In this document: positions 1 to 12,970 of the stretch, in pieces
Numbering within the stretch: position 1 is the first letter of the stretch
How the letters are laid out: each line of letters begins with the position of its first letter
From: Neurospora crassa OR74A
Lineage: Eukaryota; Ascomycota; Sordariomycetes; Sordariales; Sordariaceae
Reading direction: 5' to 3'
Assembly: GCF_000182925.2 (NCBI RefSeq)
Contig: NC_026505.1
Span: 5,704,001-5,768,000, forward strand
Length of the DNA: 64,000 bases
Position numbers and translations under genes: made by a program
The notes under the pieces: model-generated
Database searches by the model: none
Told to the model about the DNA's origin: nothing
What the model saw: only the letters and a program-made list of their open reading frames with translations

Positions 1-3000
1 GGATTTATAATATTTTACAATCGCTTTAACTTTATACTAAATATTATCCTCTTTAATATCTACAACTTCCCCTCGTAGTACTACCGTAGCGGAATTCCTA
101 TAGTATAATTCTAATAGAGTAATAGGGAATATTAGGTAAATTTAGTAATATATAGGGAATATAAATTAGTATATTATCTTCTTTTCCCTAATAATTTTAA
201 TAATTTAGAAAGGTCCTAAAAATTTATCTATTAATTTAGCACTTAAGTAGCATTATTTAATATATTTCGTATTAAATAAAATCTAATTTCTAATATCGAA
301 CTCTTTTAACTTCTAAGTTTTATTATACTATTTCGTATACCCTTAATTAATAACTTCTAAAATTATTATAACTTCTAACTATCTATAAAGTAGTTTATTA
401 ATCCGATTAGTAGCTATTATTAGTAGGATTATCCTCCGCCCTCGCTCCGGATCTACTAATCTCCGAAGATAATACCCGAAGAGTAGCTTTAAGGGGGACT
501 TTCTAATAGCGGTATAGAAATAATTATTATACGTCTACTACGCTAATATAATTTTTTTGGCCTAATTAACCTATTCTATATTATAGAAGATCCGAAAGTA
601 CAATTCTAAATTCTAATTTTACTTCTCCGTTTATCCGTCCGTTTAGAAGTACTAAGCTATATTAAAGCGTCTATAAATATCTAAGAATTTATAGCAAATC
701 TTCTAAAATTAATTTATAAATAAATTACTTCTATCTAATATAATAGAATCTAAGAAATTAAATTACTAAAAAACGTTTCGCTAAAAGAGGAATATAAATT
801 GCTAGGTATTAATTATTTTCTATATAGGGATATATAGGGCGTATTTAATAAAATAGTTAATAATAATAAAAATTGTATTATAAGTCCAATTAAATACGGG
901 GTTAAATAATTTTAGTATTCTAATAATAAAATTATACAAAATATTTTACTAAGGGATAGTAAGGATAGGTAGTAACTTTAATAGCTTATATAGCCGGTAA
1001 TTACATAGTTTAGCCTTCTAGTACGCTAAATATTCACAGATATATAATTCAACGTTAATTATAATAGTAGGCTAATAGTAAAATTAATTAATATATTTCA
1101 ATATTTTCCTTTAACTTGAGTATCCGGCTATTATTATATTATAATAAATATAGAATAGTTCGGCCCGTATCCGTTTTAGGACGTAGACTTAGTATTAATA
1201 CTATAATATTCTATTTTCCTTTATTTTCTAATTTTTCGCTCGTTTCCCCCCTTTACTATTCTTCTATACTTCTTTAATAATAAATAAATCTTCCTTCTAT
1301 ACTTCTAATAATTATTACCCTAATAATAATAATTATTCTTTATCCTTCTATACCCTCGCTATTATTATATACCTACCAATATTTCCTATAATAATACCTT
1401 CGTCCTCCCTCCTTAATTTAATAGTAGCCTCGCCTATAAATTTTACCCTCTTCCTCACTACTCTATCCTCTTTACTATCGCCTTCAATTTCCTTTTATTT
1501 CCTTTCCTCCCTATTTAATTCGTCCTCCTCCTACGAATTTTACTTTTCTTTCTATAATTCAACCCTTTTATCTTCTAACGCCTAACCCTCTTTTATTTCG
1601 CTTATATTTTATTACTATTCCTTCTCTTCTACTACCATCCTCTAAACCTCCTTTTTAATTAAAATTACCTATTTTACTAGCGCCCTCAACACCCAACTTT
1701 TTTTTATTGCTTAACCCTTTTCTTTACTCCCTTTAATAATTTTTATTAATAGGTAGTCGCCCCCTACTTCTAATTTTCTCCTTCGTAACTACAACTTCTT
1801 TAATAATCTATCCGTTAGATTTAACTTTCCTAGACAATATTTAATTTTAAAATTATATACTACTAATTTTAATATTTACCGATTCTACTTCGTACTCGTC
1901 TATTCTTTATTTTAAAAATATTATAAATTTAAATAATTTATAATTATTAAGAATAATTTATTTATATATAATAAATATTACTTCTACGCCTTTAATACTC
2001 CTACGATTATTAATAATTCTCTATCCCTAACCCTATACCTAATTTCCTCTAACAATTTCTTTTTTAAGAAGAAAATTACCGGGTGCTACTTATTGTTATA
2101 TAGTTATATAAGAACCGCCCCGATTACGAAGTCCGATACGTTCGTCTCTATTTAAATTTATAATATTGGATTAAAGTAATATAATATAGGAGCTTTTTAA
2201 AATAGCTTTTTAAATTCTTCGAATACTTCTTCTACTTCTGCTATAAGTTCGAATAACCTTTATTTATCCCCCTTCAATAATTTTATTAGGGGTATAATTA
2301 TTTTAAAATATAATATTATAAAGTATTAATAGAACCCTATAAATTTTAAAAAAATTTGGATATTATAAATACTTATTAGAGCCTCCTATTCTACAATTGC
2401 TACTACCCTCTCTAGATTTATTAATATACTTTCTAGGGAGACGATATATCCTAAGAACGATACCTATTTTATGTAAAATTTATATTTATTTAGGTTTATA
2501 TAGAGGTTACGATTTTACAATTGTTAAAGGACTTCTTTAATATAATTAATATAGTCTTCTTTATTCTTACTATAAATTAGGATATTATTAAAGTAAGTAA
2601 TATATATTATATTTATTAACCCTATTAATATATTATTAATATACGTTTAAAATATTACTAGCGCGTTCGCTAATCCTATTAGTATAATTAAGAATTTATA
2701 GTACCTGTATTTCGTACGAAACACTATCTTCTTTTTATTTCCCTCTCGAATTCGAATTCTATAATACATATTTTTTAAATCTAACTTTATAAAGACTTTA
2801 ATTAATAATAACCGATCGAAAATCTCTTAAATAAAGGGTAATACTATTTAATTCTTCTTTATAATTTTATTTAACACTTTAAAATTAATATAGAGCCTTA
2901 ACTTTCTACCCTTTTTTAGAATAAAAATAATAGGGGCGCCTACTAGGTTAATAGAGGAACGAATTTATCCTTTCTAGAGTATTTCTACTAGCTATTCGTA

Positions 3001-5762
3001 TAATATTTCTAATTTTTTAATATTTAATATATAAATCGGTCCCTAAGGCGCTAATTCCCCTTCGATTAAATTAATATAATACTTTAGCCGGTCGTATTAG
3101 GGTAGGGGTATAATTGAAGCTTCGAATACCGATTAGAATTCTTTGTATTCCGGTAGGATAATCGGCTTAAGGACGGCGGGTTCGCTTTTTATTTCCTTTA
3201 ATAATTCTAAGGGTTATAGTAATATTAATTCTACGGAGGGTACTAGGGTAGGGTAAACGCCGTTGAATACTATTTAAAAAACCTTTATTGGGGGGGTAAG
3301 GATTAGAAGCGATTCGGCCGATTCTATTGTAATAGGTAGGGCTACGAATTTTAATACTAAAGAAAAGGGGATTTCGAATAGGATATTCGTATACGTAGGA
3401 GGGTAGAAACCCTCTTCTACCCTTGCTATTTCCCGAAGGTTTAATAGTAGAATTAAATTCTACTAAAGCCTTACTAGGATAGTTATAATATTATATATTT
3501 CCTTCGCTAGTATTATATTCAATATAAGATCGCCGGCCTCGATACGAAACTAAAACGATTATTACTACTAATTAATATCGGGGTTTTACTTATAAAGCTA
3601 GGGGTAACCGAGGATAACTTCTATAGCCGGGGATTTAACTATAGTAAAAGTAATTCGCTTTATCCGTTTAGTATTATAAGAATTACGTATTTTAATAAAA
3701 TAAGTAATTATACTATATATAAAAATAAATTAAAGGGAGAAATTAATAAGATAATAAGGTACTAGATTAATTTTTGTATCTAATAGGAATAGATACCTAT
3801 TAATTAAGTTTAATTCCGTACTTAAATTTATTAACCCTTATATATTCTATTAATTTCTATAAATCCTTATTAACAACTTCGTCTCTAGGTATATCTATAA
3901 TTTACTTACGTTATTCTAAGCAATTATAACCGCCGCTTTAACTACAATCGGCTTAGTATTTACTCTATACAATAAGGTATTTATAGAAATAGGGCAATTC
4001 TATACTAAATAGCCGACTTAGTCGTAATTATAATAAGTTCGGTTCGGGTATATTACTATAAAATAGCCCGTTATACTATATTTATAGTAAATATTTAATA
4101 GTTTCAACTAGGTACATTAACTATACGTATAGCCTTTCTAACGATAAAGGGAATAAATAAAATTAGAATTTATTTAGAAAGTAGTAAGGGGGCGATAAGG
4201 AAAATCGGAGGGGTTATTACTATAGGACGATTAAGAAAGAGTATTTAAAGAGGAAGTAGGAAGGTACGAAGATAAAGAAAACGATGGAGTATACCCTAAA
4301 AATATTTAATTTTAGCAATATAATACGGATAGTTTAATATTTTCTAAGCCTTTTAACCGTTCTACGTACGCTACTATTTTATTTATTATATTAATATTAG
4401 CCGTCAAGAGGACGCTTTATTTAAAAAGGGGGCGTAACTAATTAGCCTAAATAACGACCCAAATATATTCCAGTTAATTGTACGATAAATTAAATTCTTT
4501 AGTATAATAGTAGTTATAAAAATTATAAACGGTTTCTAAAGCGCCTTATTATATATATTCGAACTTATTGAAAGCGGATTGTTTAATAGCTTAAATATTA
4601 CTATTGTATTCGGTTTCTAAAAAAATACGGAAGTCGCTCTATATAAACGTATTACAAATAATATTATACCCGGACTTACTACGGAGAGCTAATATATATT
4701 TAATTTATATATTCTTAGGATTACCTTCAATATAACTAATAGCGAACGAAAGGGAAGTACGGGGGTATTCTTAAAAATATATATCGACATTATAGAAGTA
4801 ATTCTATAATTATAAGAAATTTTCGCCGGTAAATTTAGTAATATTATATTTAGGACGGTACTTAACGCAGGCCAGCGTAACTACAGCTAGTAAAAGAGTA
4901 GCTATAATAATAGCCGCTAATAAAGGGGTAGTAAAGGGAATTATAGTAGAAATACAAATCTAATTATAAAAGAAGTAGTCCTAATAATAGAACCCGGCGG
5001 GGATAGGGGGGTAATTTCCTACGGAATTTTATTCGGTGAGGTTTACGAAAGCGAACTACTCCTACTAGAATATATACGAAGGGAAATAATTAAGGAGGAG
5101 TTTAATTATAGCGAACCGAAATTTAAATAATTATTACTTATATACAAACTTATTAGCTTCCGAAATTTAGGAGTATAAATAAGGAGCTTAGGGTAGTGTA
5201 GGGGGGTAATCTTCGTTACTATCTTCTTTAATAAATTCTATAGTAAGCTAATGTTATTATAATGAAGGTAGAGGAAGTTAAATTATTTTAATTATAGTAA
5301 CTATAGGGGTAGTAATACAAGAGGGACGAGGAGTAACTTCGGCGGTACGAGAAATAGACCGGCCGCTACGTATGTATATTTTAATAGTATTAGCTCAACT
5401 CCTAGAGGAAGAGTTATTAATTTGTTAGGAATGTAAGCGAAGGGTAGGCTAAAGTGACTACGATTATAGTTATACGTAGGGGATAGTAAATTAAGGGTCA
5501 ATTTAAAAATGTATTAATAGCTACCAACTACAATAAACTACGCTTCGTTGAGCCTCTTTTATACCTATATAAACTCTATTTATCCGCTAATGAGTATTAT
5601 AGAGCTTCGTACTAGTCTGGCGCTTCGGCGCGGTGCTGGATTATCCTTCCCGCGAGCCCGACCCGATATAGGCGTTATTGTTAGTGATCCTACGCGTCGG
5701 TTGACGAAGGGGAGTAGCAGCCGCTGAGGTGCTTCTGTGTACGAGCTCTTAGCCTCCTGACA
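1..5762 (-). mobile_element. Fossil Ty3/gypsy-type LTR retrotransposon, degraded, incomplete at left edge
   Basis: Read on the minus strand, traces of a Ty3/gypsy polyprotein appear in the expected order from right to left. A gag-like CCHC zinc-knuckle trace lies near 4010-4100, and a reverse transcriptase core with a recognisable YxDD-like segment followed by ILIYSK lies near 2540-2620. The remaining left part would correspond to RNase H, integrase and chromodomain, which I can place only by position. A probable 5' LTR closes the element on the right. The element is heavily broken throughout, with very many stops, in the manner of RIP, and is not active. Its age cannot be dated by divergence because RIP adds changes quickly. 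The other LTR would lie outside the window. Confidence 0.7.
5530..5762 (-). repeat. Probable LTR of the gypsy-type fossil
   Basis: On the minus strand this segment opens with TGTCAGGAGG, a TG-type LTR end, and runs about 230 bases to a point where a TGGTAGC-like primer-binding sequence could follow. It holds a GC-richer patch (about 5620-5760) that stands out from the surrounding AT-rich body. The inner boundary is approximate, and the partner LTR needed for proof is not in the window. Confidence 0.5.
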
Positions 5763-5929
5763 TACTATTAATTAATAGTAGTAATTTATATAGGAGACGT
5801 AGTAGAGTAATTAATTATATTAAATCTACGTTAGTAATAATAGTAGAAAATGAGGAATATACTTAAGTAATAGAGGATAAGGATGAGGGGGGAGAGGAGG
5901 AAGCTTACCGAAGGAGAATTATATTATTT

Positions 5930-6920
5930 ATTATAATTTGTATTATTGCTACTACTACTACCTTAATAGGAGGGAGGTAAGGTAATGACCCTAAAATTAT
6001 TAATAAAGGCGGCCTAGAAACTAATATTACTAAGGTATAGTACTTATTAAATAATTATAATAGGCGATTCTTTAAGCTCTTTTGTATAATAAAGGTAGAG
6101 TTTATAATTCTAGTAAAGTAAATAAAAGAAAGTGGTAATATATATAATACTAGATATTAGACTATTGAATTCAAATTAATAGTCTTCGTTTAGATTATCG
6201 TATTTAATAAAATTCAACGGTAAATAATTTACTACTTCTTAATAGCCTAATTAATAGTTTCGAGTATTGTTACTTAAATAATACCGATTTTTATTAAGCT
6301 TTATATTAAATTCGTAATTCAATTAAATAATAATTACGTAATACTAGAGATCGAGTTCGTCGCAGGTAACTAACGGTTTAGTAGTACGATTGGTACTATT
6401 GACGGTACTTATATTTACGCTAAAGTACTAATGAAGGATTAAAACCGCTAGCGTAATAGAAAGGGATTTATCTTTTAGAATATATTTACTATAATATAAT
6501 TTAACGGCGCCTTCTTATATATACTAATTAGCGTAGAAGGGTCGATATAAAACGTAAAATTACTTTATATTACCTTACTCTACGGGTTTAAAATACCCCC
6601 CAAGTAATTTTATTTAATTAATACGGGTTTTAATTAATAGAAAAGTATTTTAATCCCGTTCCTAGTAGTACAATACTATTTCCAAAATTAGAGGGATGCC
6701 TTGGGTAATAAGCAGCCGATAATAAAGAAGGAGTTATATAATTTAAAGTATAGTATAAATTGTATATTGGTCGAGCAAGCGTTCGGTTAGTTAAAGAGGA
6801 TAGTAAAATTAATACGAAAATCGGCGCCCAAGTACCCTATTAATATACAAATCGATTTTATATATACTATAATAGAATTATACAACTTTATTTATTATTA
6901 ACGCTACTAATTAATAAAAG
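5930..6920 (+). pseudogene. RIP-mutated PIF/Harbinger-type transposase (DDE_4 family)
   Basis: The plus-strand translation, read through stops, follows the Harbinger transposase pattern. TIGTIDGTYIYAKV at about 6386-6425 is the first catalytic Asp block (family form GAIDGTHI). It is followed by RNRKGFIFQNIF (about 6450-6490), a YLINTGF block (about 6605), and LVEQAFGQLKRIVKLIR (about 6760-6815), which is the third catalytic Glu block with the FGxLK signature. In the second block the residue expected to be Asp is Asn, and several Gln codons have become stops (TAA/TAG). Both are what RIP on CpA would give. It is a dead copy. Exact ends and terminal inverted repeats could not be fixed by eye. 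Confidence 0.75.
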
Positions 6921-9230
6921 AAGAGGAGGAATTACTTATTTAATTACTAGTACTAATAAAAAGATATATTAATAAATACTTTCTTAATAATCCTATCGCT
7001 ATACGAATCCAAATTGTAAATAGGTTATAAAAATTATAGTAATAATATTTCTAAGGGAGGGGAAAGAGGGGGTAAGAGTATAAAAGAGAGTAAGTTTAAA
7101 TTAATTTATTAATTAATTAGAAGTATATAAAGTACTAATAGTCTACTTCTAAATTTCGATCTTTCGATTTATAGAGGAATATATTAAAGAGTACTAGAAT
7201 ATAGAAGGATTGTAATATTAATTTGCCCTACCAAAACGGAAATTAATGGACGCTAAAGTTTTTGGACTAATATAATACGTTGTATTAAGGGTGTACAGGC
7301 TATTAGAAGTAGTAAATATTTATAAATAATTTAGGGAAGTAGTTTTCGTAGACCCTTAATTATATATTAATATATTAAAAATCCGACTTTTTGAATTTAA
7401 TAGAAATTTTAGGATTTTTGGTATTTTTAGGTATAAGTAATTAACCCCTTTTATTCTATTCTATTCTACTCTACTTTATTCGTTATAGTTGCTACTGTGC
7501 GCCCTCCTCTCGAATTTAATTACCTTTACTAACTATCTCAATTTAATAGGTTTAAACTTATTATCTATTACGTTCTATAAAATAGTTTCCTCCTTTATTA
7601 ATTTTTAAAATATATTAACGACTATCTCTAGCGATAAATCCCTTATAAAGTTGGTCTAGAAGTTTAATACCGCCGTTTCGATATTAACCGCGTTAATTAA
7701 TTTTACATTACTAATTAATTTAATTACTTTATTAATAAACTTTATAATTAGAGTGCTACTTTACTTAATAGATACTTTCTTAATTAACTATATTAATATA
7801 GTATAAAATAAAATTTAAAACCTACTACCCTCCTCCTCCTCCGGTTTATTACTACTATCTTTATTACTCTAAAGATCGGGGTTAGCGGCCTTCTATTATA
7901 AAGTGCGTTTTGCTACCCGCTTTTTTTACGCCCTTTCTATACGGACTTCCTTCTTCTCAGTGGTAATTATTTTATAGTATCGACGAAGTAAGGGAAATAA
8001 TAGTACATTTTTATTATTATTATTAATTGTAGCGTATACTAATTAGATAAATAACTTAGTCGTTTACTTATTTATAAAGATACTTATTAAAATAGAATAA
8101 TTATTAGTATTATTAAGTACGTACGCGCCTAATTTCATCCAACTACCTTTATTACTAAACTCTTTAATAAAGGGTTTCTAATATATATTAGAATATTAGA
8201 CTTTACTAATTTCGTAATTGAAGGATATATTAATATAACCTTTAACTATTTATTTTATATACTTAGTACGCGTTTTAAAACGGGTAAACGCACTTTAGTA
8301 TATCTCCTACGTAATAACCCAATTAGAATCGTTATTCTTACGAACCTAATTAGTTAATACTATTACTTACTACTTATATTAGTTGTACTTAAAGCCTTTA
8401 CCCTCCTTTATTGTAATTAAGAACCCGTTTAAATAGGAGTTTCTAGCGACGAAGATAAATTAGTAGTATACTTTAAAAAATTAGTAATATAGTTCCTAAT
8501 TTATAGTCGAATTACTAATTTTCTTTTTTTAATTAAATTATTAATTAATTACCTCTTTATTGTTAGATAATTAAGACCACTTCGGTACCTCGCCCCCTAT
8601 ATTTATTGTATTATTATTATTATTATTATTAATTCTAATAAGTCTTACTTAAGAATTAGGCGGGTAAGGAATATTAATTATTAAAAGTGTAGTTTCGTTA
8701 AAAAAAATAAGTATACTGGGAAAGTTATATTTTATATAGTTATTAATAATATTCTATATTGTATATTAGTAAGGTAACGGGCGGTTAGTAGATACTAGGG
8801 ACAACGGTGTAGTTATATTATATATAGTAACCGGGTAATTATTAATAAAAAGTAGTAGTTATATTTTATACTGAGGTAGCGAGGAATTTATGTACGGTAG
8901 ATTCCTATATTGAGAGTTCCTATATTACAATAGTTAGGATCCCTTATACTATTACTATTGGGAGTATAGTAATAATTTATATTAGGAATTATATTAAATA
9001 TAGTCCTCCTTAGTAGATTATTAAGCGGACTATTAACTATTGTATTAACTACTTATAGTCGATATCGATATACTACGGATTATTACCTTAAAATCTATAG
9101 TAGAACCTTAATACTAAAAAAGGATTACAACCCCTCTCTTTTTATATAGCGGTATAATCTATAGTAGTAGTCTATAGTAGTAGTTTGAATTATCCTAGTA
9201 ACCTTTAAGGTACTCCAGTAGATTATACTT
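6921..9230. mobile_element. AT-rich repeat remainder, possible second transposon ORF trace
   Basis: No intact frame is present. On the minus strand around 8190-8450 a weak coding trace can be followed (for example KEGKGFKYN and later FTRFKTRTKYIK) with stops mainly where Gln would stand. It might be the accessory (Myb/SANT-like) gene that Harbinger elements carry, convergent to the transposase, but I could not match it to a family. From 9100 to 9230 the sequence is still AT-rich and then changes sharply to normal composition. Confidence 0.4.
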
Positions 9231-11718
9231 TGTTTGGATTAGTCGGTCTTGGTTGGTTCCACATACCAAAATTTAGGTACGAGCCCCAAATCCCTGCAAC
9301 TGGCACTCCACACAGAAGTCACTCATCTGGCAAAAAGGTTACGTTTTAGAGGTTACGGTTACGCGAGCCGATCAGGCCCCAACTGTCTGGATGCTGTCAA
9401 CTTTAACTAACAATGAAGGAAGCGGAACGCAAACCACGGCTTCTCTCAAAATCTCTAGACATCCGGCTGTCTGACATGCTGTTTGTTCGTGGTTACATGA
9501 GTAACTTCGCCGAGTTTCTGCTCCACGCGGGGATATAAGTATAGTTCACATCATCATCATGTCTGGATGCTTGGATGCCAAACAGCCAACCTTTCTCCTG
9601 GACCCCTTGACTTAATCGAGTACCTAGGTAGATTGATTGTATTCATTCTACCACTTCGCCTTAAACCACCAACTTGGCTTCACGAAGCTGAAGAATCTTC
9701 ACGTCTGGTATCTGACTTCCAGTGAGAAAGATCACCCAGGGTTTGACCTGGTCCGCTTCAAGTATTTATACATTCCTACGTACTTTTCCACTTTGTCTTC
9801 GAAATGATGCTGTACGGTGTCAAGGCTTCACGCTTTCCGCCGTGATTTCATCCCATTTGGGTGAGATCACAGCTAGTTGGGTAGGAATTTGGAATTTCAT
9901 CTCTTCTTCTTTGCTATCCAAGCCGGGCATGTGGCCCATAGGGCATGGTATTTTGCAAAACAGGACGACCGTCGCACGTGGCGTAGATCTAAGGTCCCCT
10001 CGGATTACAACAGATTATTTCAAGTGAAGCCCCCCTCTTCTACACCTGCTCTTTCAGATCGCATTCTCTCGCCGACATCCCTGATCACCGTTGTGTTGGC
10101 TGCAGGTAGCCAGAAACACGTATCACGGCCGTATTGGGCGCTCCTTGCGTTGTTACCGAAAGAAATCATTGACTTCGTTCTGAACCTCGTTCCCAGCCTC
10201 GAGCAAGCACCGGTCCCCATCTTTTGAGAGACACACATATTGACAATATTGATGAAAAGGAATGGTGGATTGAGAGCTGGAACGCACCACGCAGGGGCAT
10301 ATACAGCATATCGCTATAGTTTCCATGCTCGCTTCCCTATCTTCGTATTCCTCAAACCACGGCAGTCTTCCCGTCATGATGCAATTGTATGATTTGTCGA
10401 TTGTGACATTGAAACTCTAAGAACGGGAAGAGGGGGACAACCACATATCCTGAATTCAGGACGAACACAGCGTTTGTGATTCTCTGGTCGAGGATAGAGT
10501 GTACGTACAATAGGTTACCTTCCCCCTGACCTTTGTGGTACGAGCGCCTGCATCTTGTATTTCCCCTTGTTCAATTGGAGGAAGGATGCTGTCAACATGG
10601 TGTGAGTCGGAGTCTGCAACTGAAAAGGGATAGATAGCGCCGTGATGGAATTCGCAACAGGACCTCCCTTCAATTCCATCGAAATGGAATCGCATTAATC
10701 GCATTACCACTTGATACAACAATGCCATTCTGGTAGGTAGACTGGAACTCGCAAAGTTAAGGTCACGGACTTGGACAGATGCCGGCAACACGCTTGCCAG
10801 ACGACATATGTGTGTTAGTAAAACTATACATGTTTCGGCACAACTCTCACTCACTTGCCGCCATCCATCGTGTTCTGTCAAAGACTGAGGCAGAAGAACC
10901 ACGCAGCAAAAATTGGCATGGCAGTGGTTGTTGCCGGTTCAGAATGGCAAAGGGAATGAAAGTTACAAGTCGGATCACGTCTCAGCGCCGAAGCTACCAA
11001 AACCGGTGAAATGGCTGAGGTACAAGACGAGACGGCCAAAGGTAGGCAGGCTCGACAGGGTCAGACTGCAGGACAGGGATCCCCTCCCCACACAAAATGT
11101 CCTTCCAGAAAATTTCAACAGCCAGGAGGGGAAACAGGAACCAAGCCTGACAGCCCAGACCACCCGCTTTGCTAGCTCGTCGCTGTGAGTGTGCCCTTCA
11201 CTTTCGTTGAGTTTTTGCCTGCCTTCTGAGCCACTCAGCCGACAATTGCTATTTATCTGTCCTACCTGCCCGTCCTACTGCCTTCTTTCCTACCGCAACA
11301 TCACCTTTTCTCTACAGCAACAGCCTTTGACTTCAGTCCTCTTTTCCAGGTAAGATTCCTTCCAGATGTTCCTCACTTTGCAGCACCCGACACGAGATCA
11401 TTCCCTCAGGTTCAGTCATTTCCGTTCTACCTACCTAGGCACCAACCTATCGCCCCCCAGTTTATCCGATTAAACTGTACGGGTCCCGATAAAGTGCTGC
11501 GATAAACCCCACACTAAGATTTCCCCCCACTTTTTTCCCATTTTTGCAAGTCAAAGCAAGCCCTCTAATCCAGGACAAAATTCCCACCCGGACATTGGAA
11601 ACTTCAATTGCCACCTACACCTCCTCTCCCTTTACTGACCCATCAACAACAACGTCTTGACAGACTCTCAATACCCAACTTCGAATCTTCGATACACACC
11701 CCCCAAACCAACATCAAA
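9231..11718. other. Intergenic region and leader of the downstream zinc-knuckle gene
   Basis: Composition is normal here, but I see no supportable gene; the open frames (up to 148 codons, minus strand 10456-10902) lack domains and splice logic. A perfect TACCTAGGTA palindrome sits at 9621-9630. From about 11200 the plus strand is pyrimidine-rich, as in fungal promoters and leaders. A CAG/GTAAGA donor at 11349/11350 suggests a 5' UTR intron for the next gene, with an uncertain acceptor, possibly the CAG ending at 11573. Confidence 0.6.
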
Positions 11719-12970
11719 ATGGACTCCTTCGCTGCTCCCCAGGGCACTCGTGCCTGCTTCACTTGTGAGTTCGCCATTACAACCTCTGCGCCCTAGCTTT
11801 CGTTTGCTTCGCCGGCGTGGCACACAGCTGTCACCCGCGCTCGGTTTCTACAAAGCATTGCGTCACCTGCAATCCCTTTCACATTCGATCCTGCATCTTA
11901 GGATGCTACACACACATGGTTATACTCAAGGAAAGTTGGCATTATCGTGCTGCGCGCTGGCATCGGGCTTAGACCTTGGTCTCAAGTCTGGTTTGCCGCC
12001 GCAGCTTTGATGTTGTTGCGCTACGGGTTGCCGTGCTTGGACAGGGCAGAACATCTTCACGAGTTCGAGATTTGTTCGTCGGTTGAGCGAGAGCTGTTGT
12101 ACCAGAAGGCGAACAAGTTCTAAACCGTTTAGCCCTCACAGGCACCTGAATCAACCATTATCCACATACTGCCATATCAACAACAATCATCATGAGAGTG
12201 AGGGGAGAGATCTGACATGAGAGACATTAGGCGGCCAGACTACCCACCAGGTATGCGAAACATTCGGCGAGAGAGAGAAAGAGAGACACCCAGAATGGCG
12301 GACGGCGAAAAGATTGGAGAGGTATACAAGCTGTGTGGTTGGTCATGATGCTGACAAGAAATTAATAGGCCCGTGACTGCCCCAACAAGGGCGCTGCTAA
12401 GTGCTACAACTGCGGCAACGAGGGTCACATGAGTAAGTCCTCGCTTCGAAAACGTGTACTTCTGACTGTCCAGCTGCTGACAATATGGTACAGGCCGTGA
12501 CTGCCCCGAGGGCCCCAAGGACAACGCCCGTACCTGCTACCGTTGCGGCCAGACCGGCCACATCAGCCGTGACTGCTCCCAGTCCGGCGGCGGCCAGTCC
12601 TCCGGCGCTGAGTGCTACAAGTGCGGCGAGGTCGGCCACATTGCCCGCAACTGCTCCAAGGGCGGTGCTTCCTACGGCGGCGGCTACCAGAACTCCGGCT
12701 ACGGCGGTGGCTTCGGTGGTCCCCAGAAGACCTGCTACTCTTGCGGTGGCATTGGCCACATGTCTCGCGACTGTGTCAACGGCTCCAAGTGCTACAACTG
12801 CGGCGAGTCTGGCCACTTCTCCCGTAAGTCTCCATGTGTCTCCATGAATTCTGCACATAGCTAACCACACTTCAACAGGTGACTGCCCCAAGGACTCCGG
12901 CTCCGGTGAGAAGATCTGCTACAAGTGCCAGCAGCCTGGCCACGTTCAGTCCCAGTGCCCCAGCGCTTAA
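11719..12970 (+). CDS. Seven-CCHC zinc-knuckle protein, Gis2/CNBP/Byr3 family
   Basis: The spliced protein is 183 aa with seven CCHC knuckles (C-x2-C-x4-H-x4-C) from end to end: CFTCGQTTHQARDC, CYNCGNEGHMSRDC, CYRCGQTGHISRDC, CYKCGEVGHIARNC, CYSCGGIGHMSRDC, CYNCGESGHFSRDC and CYKCQQPGHVQSQC. A Gly-rich, RGG-like linker lies between knuckles 4 and 5. The family binds single-stranded nucleic acid and, in yeast (Gis2) and animals (CNBP), acts on mRNA translation; cytoplasmic RNA binding is inferred here. Five exons fit: 11719-11764, 12231-12250, 12369-12432, 12494-12823 and 12879-12970. The second is a 20-nt micro-exon coding GQTTHQ, without which knuckle 1 loses its His and the frame closes. 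The start lies in ATCAAAATGG, a good context. The first intron is long (466 nt). The model is convergent with the ACAD gene. Confidence 0.9.

Larger units (their letters stand above)
1..9230. repeat. RIP-degraded AT-rich repeat island
   Basis: This block is very rich in TpA (TATA, TTAATA, AATATA words) and poor in CpA/TpG, and no open frame beyond about 66 codons exists on either strand, unlike everything to its right. That texture is the known outcome of RIP, the premeiotic C-to-T mutation of duplicated DNA in Neurospora and relatives. Coding traces of at least two transposons can still be read inside it. The right border is abrupt, near 9230, where ordinary composition returns; the left border lies outside the window. 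In Neurospora such islands are normally heterochromatic (H3K9me3 and DNA methylation), which is inferred here from composition only. Confidence 0.9.

Noticed and set aside
1-9230. CRISPR-like or satellite array
   Set aside because: The block is monotonous AT-rich sequence, but no regular repeat-spacer or tandem period was found; RIP of dispersed transposons explains it.
10456-10902. 148-codon minus-strand frame
   Set aside because: No recognisable domain, start begins the frame by chance, and overlapping frames of similar length lie on the other strand.
12397-12891. 164-codon minus-strand frame and 120-codon plus-strand frame over the seven-knuckle gene
   Set aside because: Both are Ala/Val-rich shadows of the zinc-knuckle coding exons, which have clear motifs in another frame.
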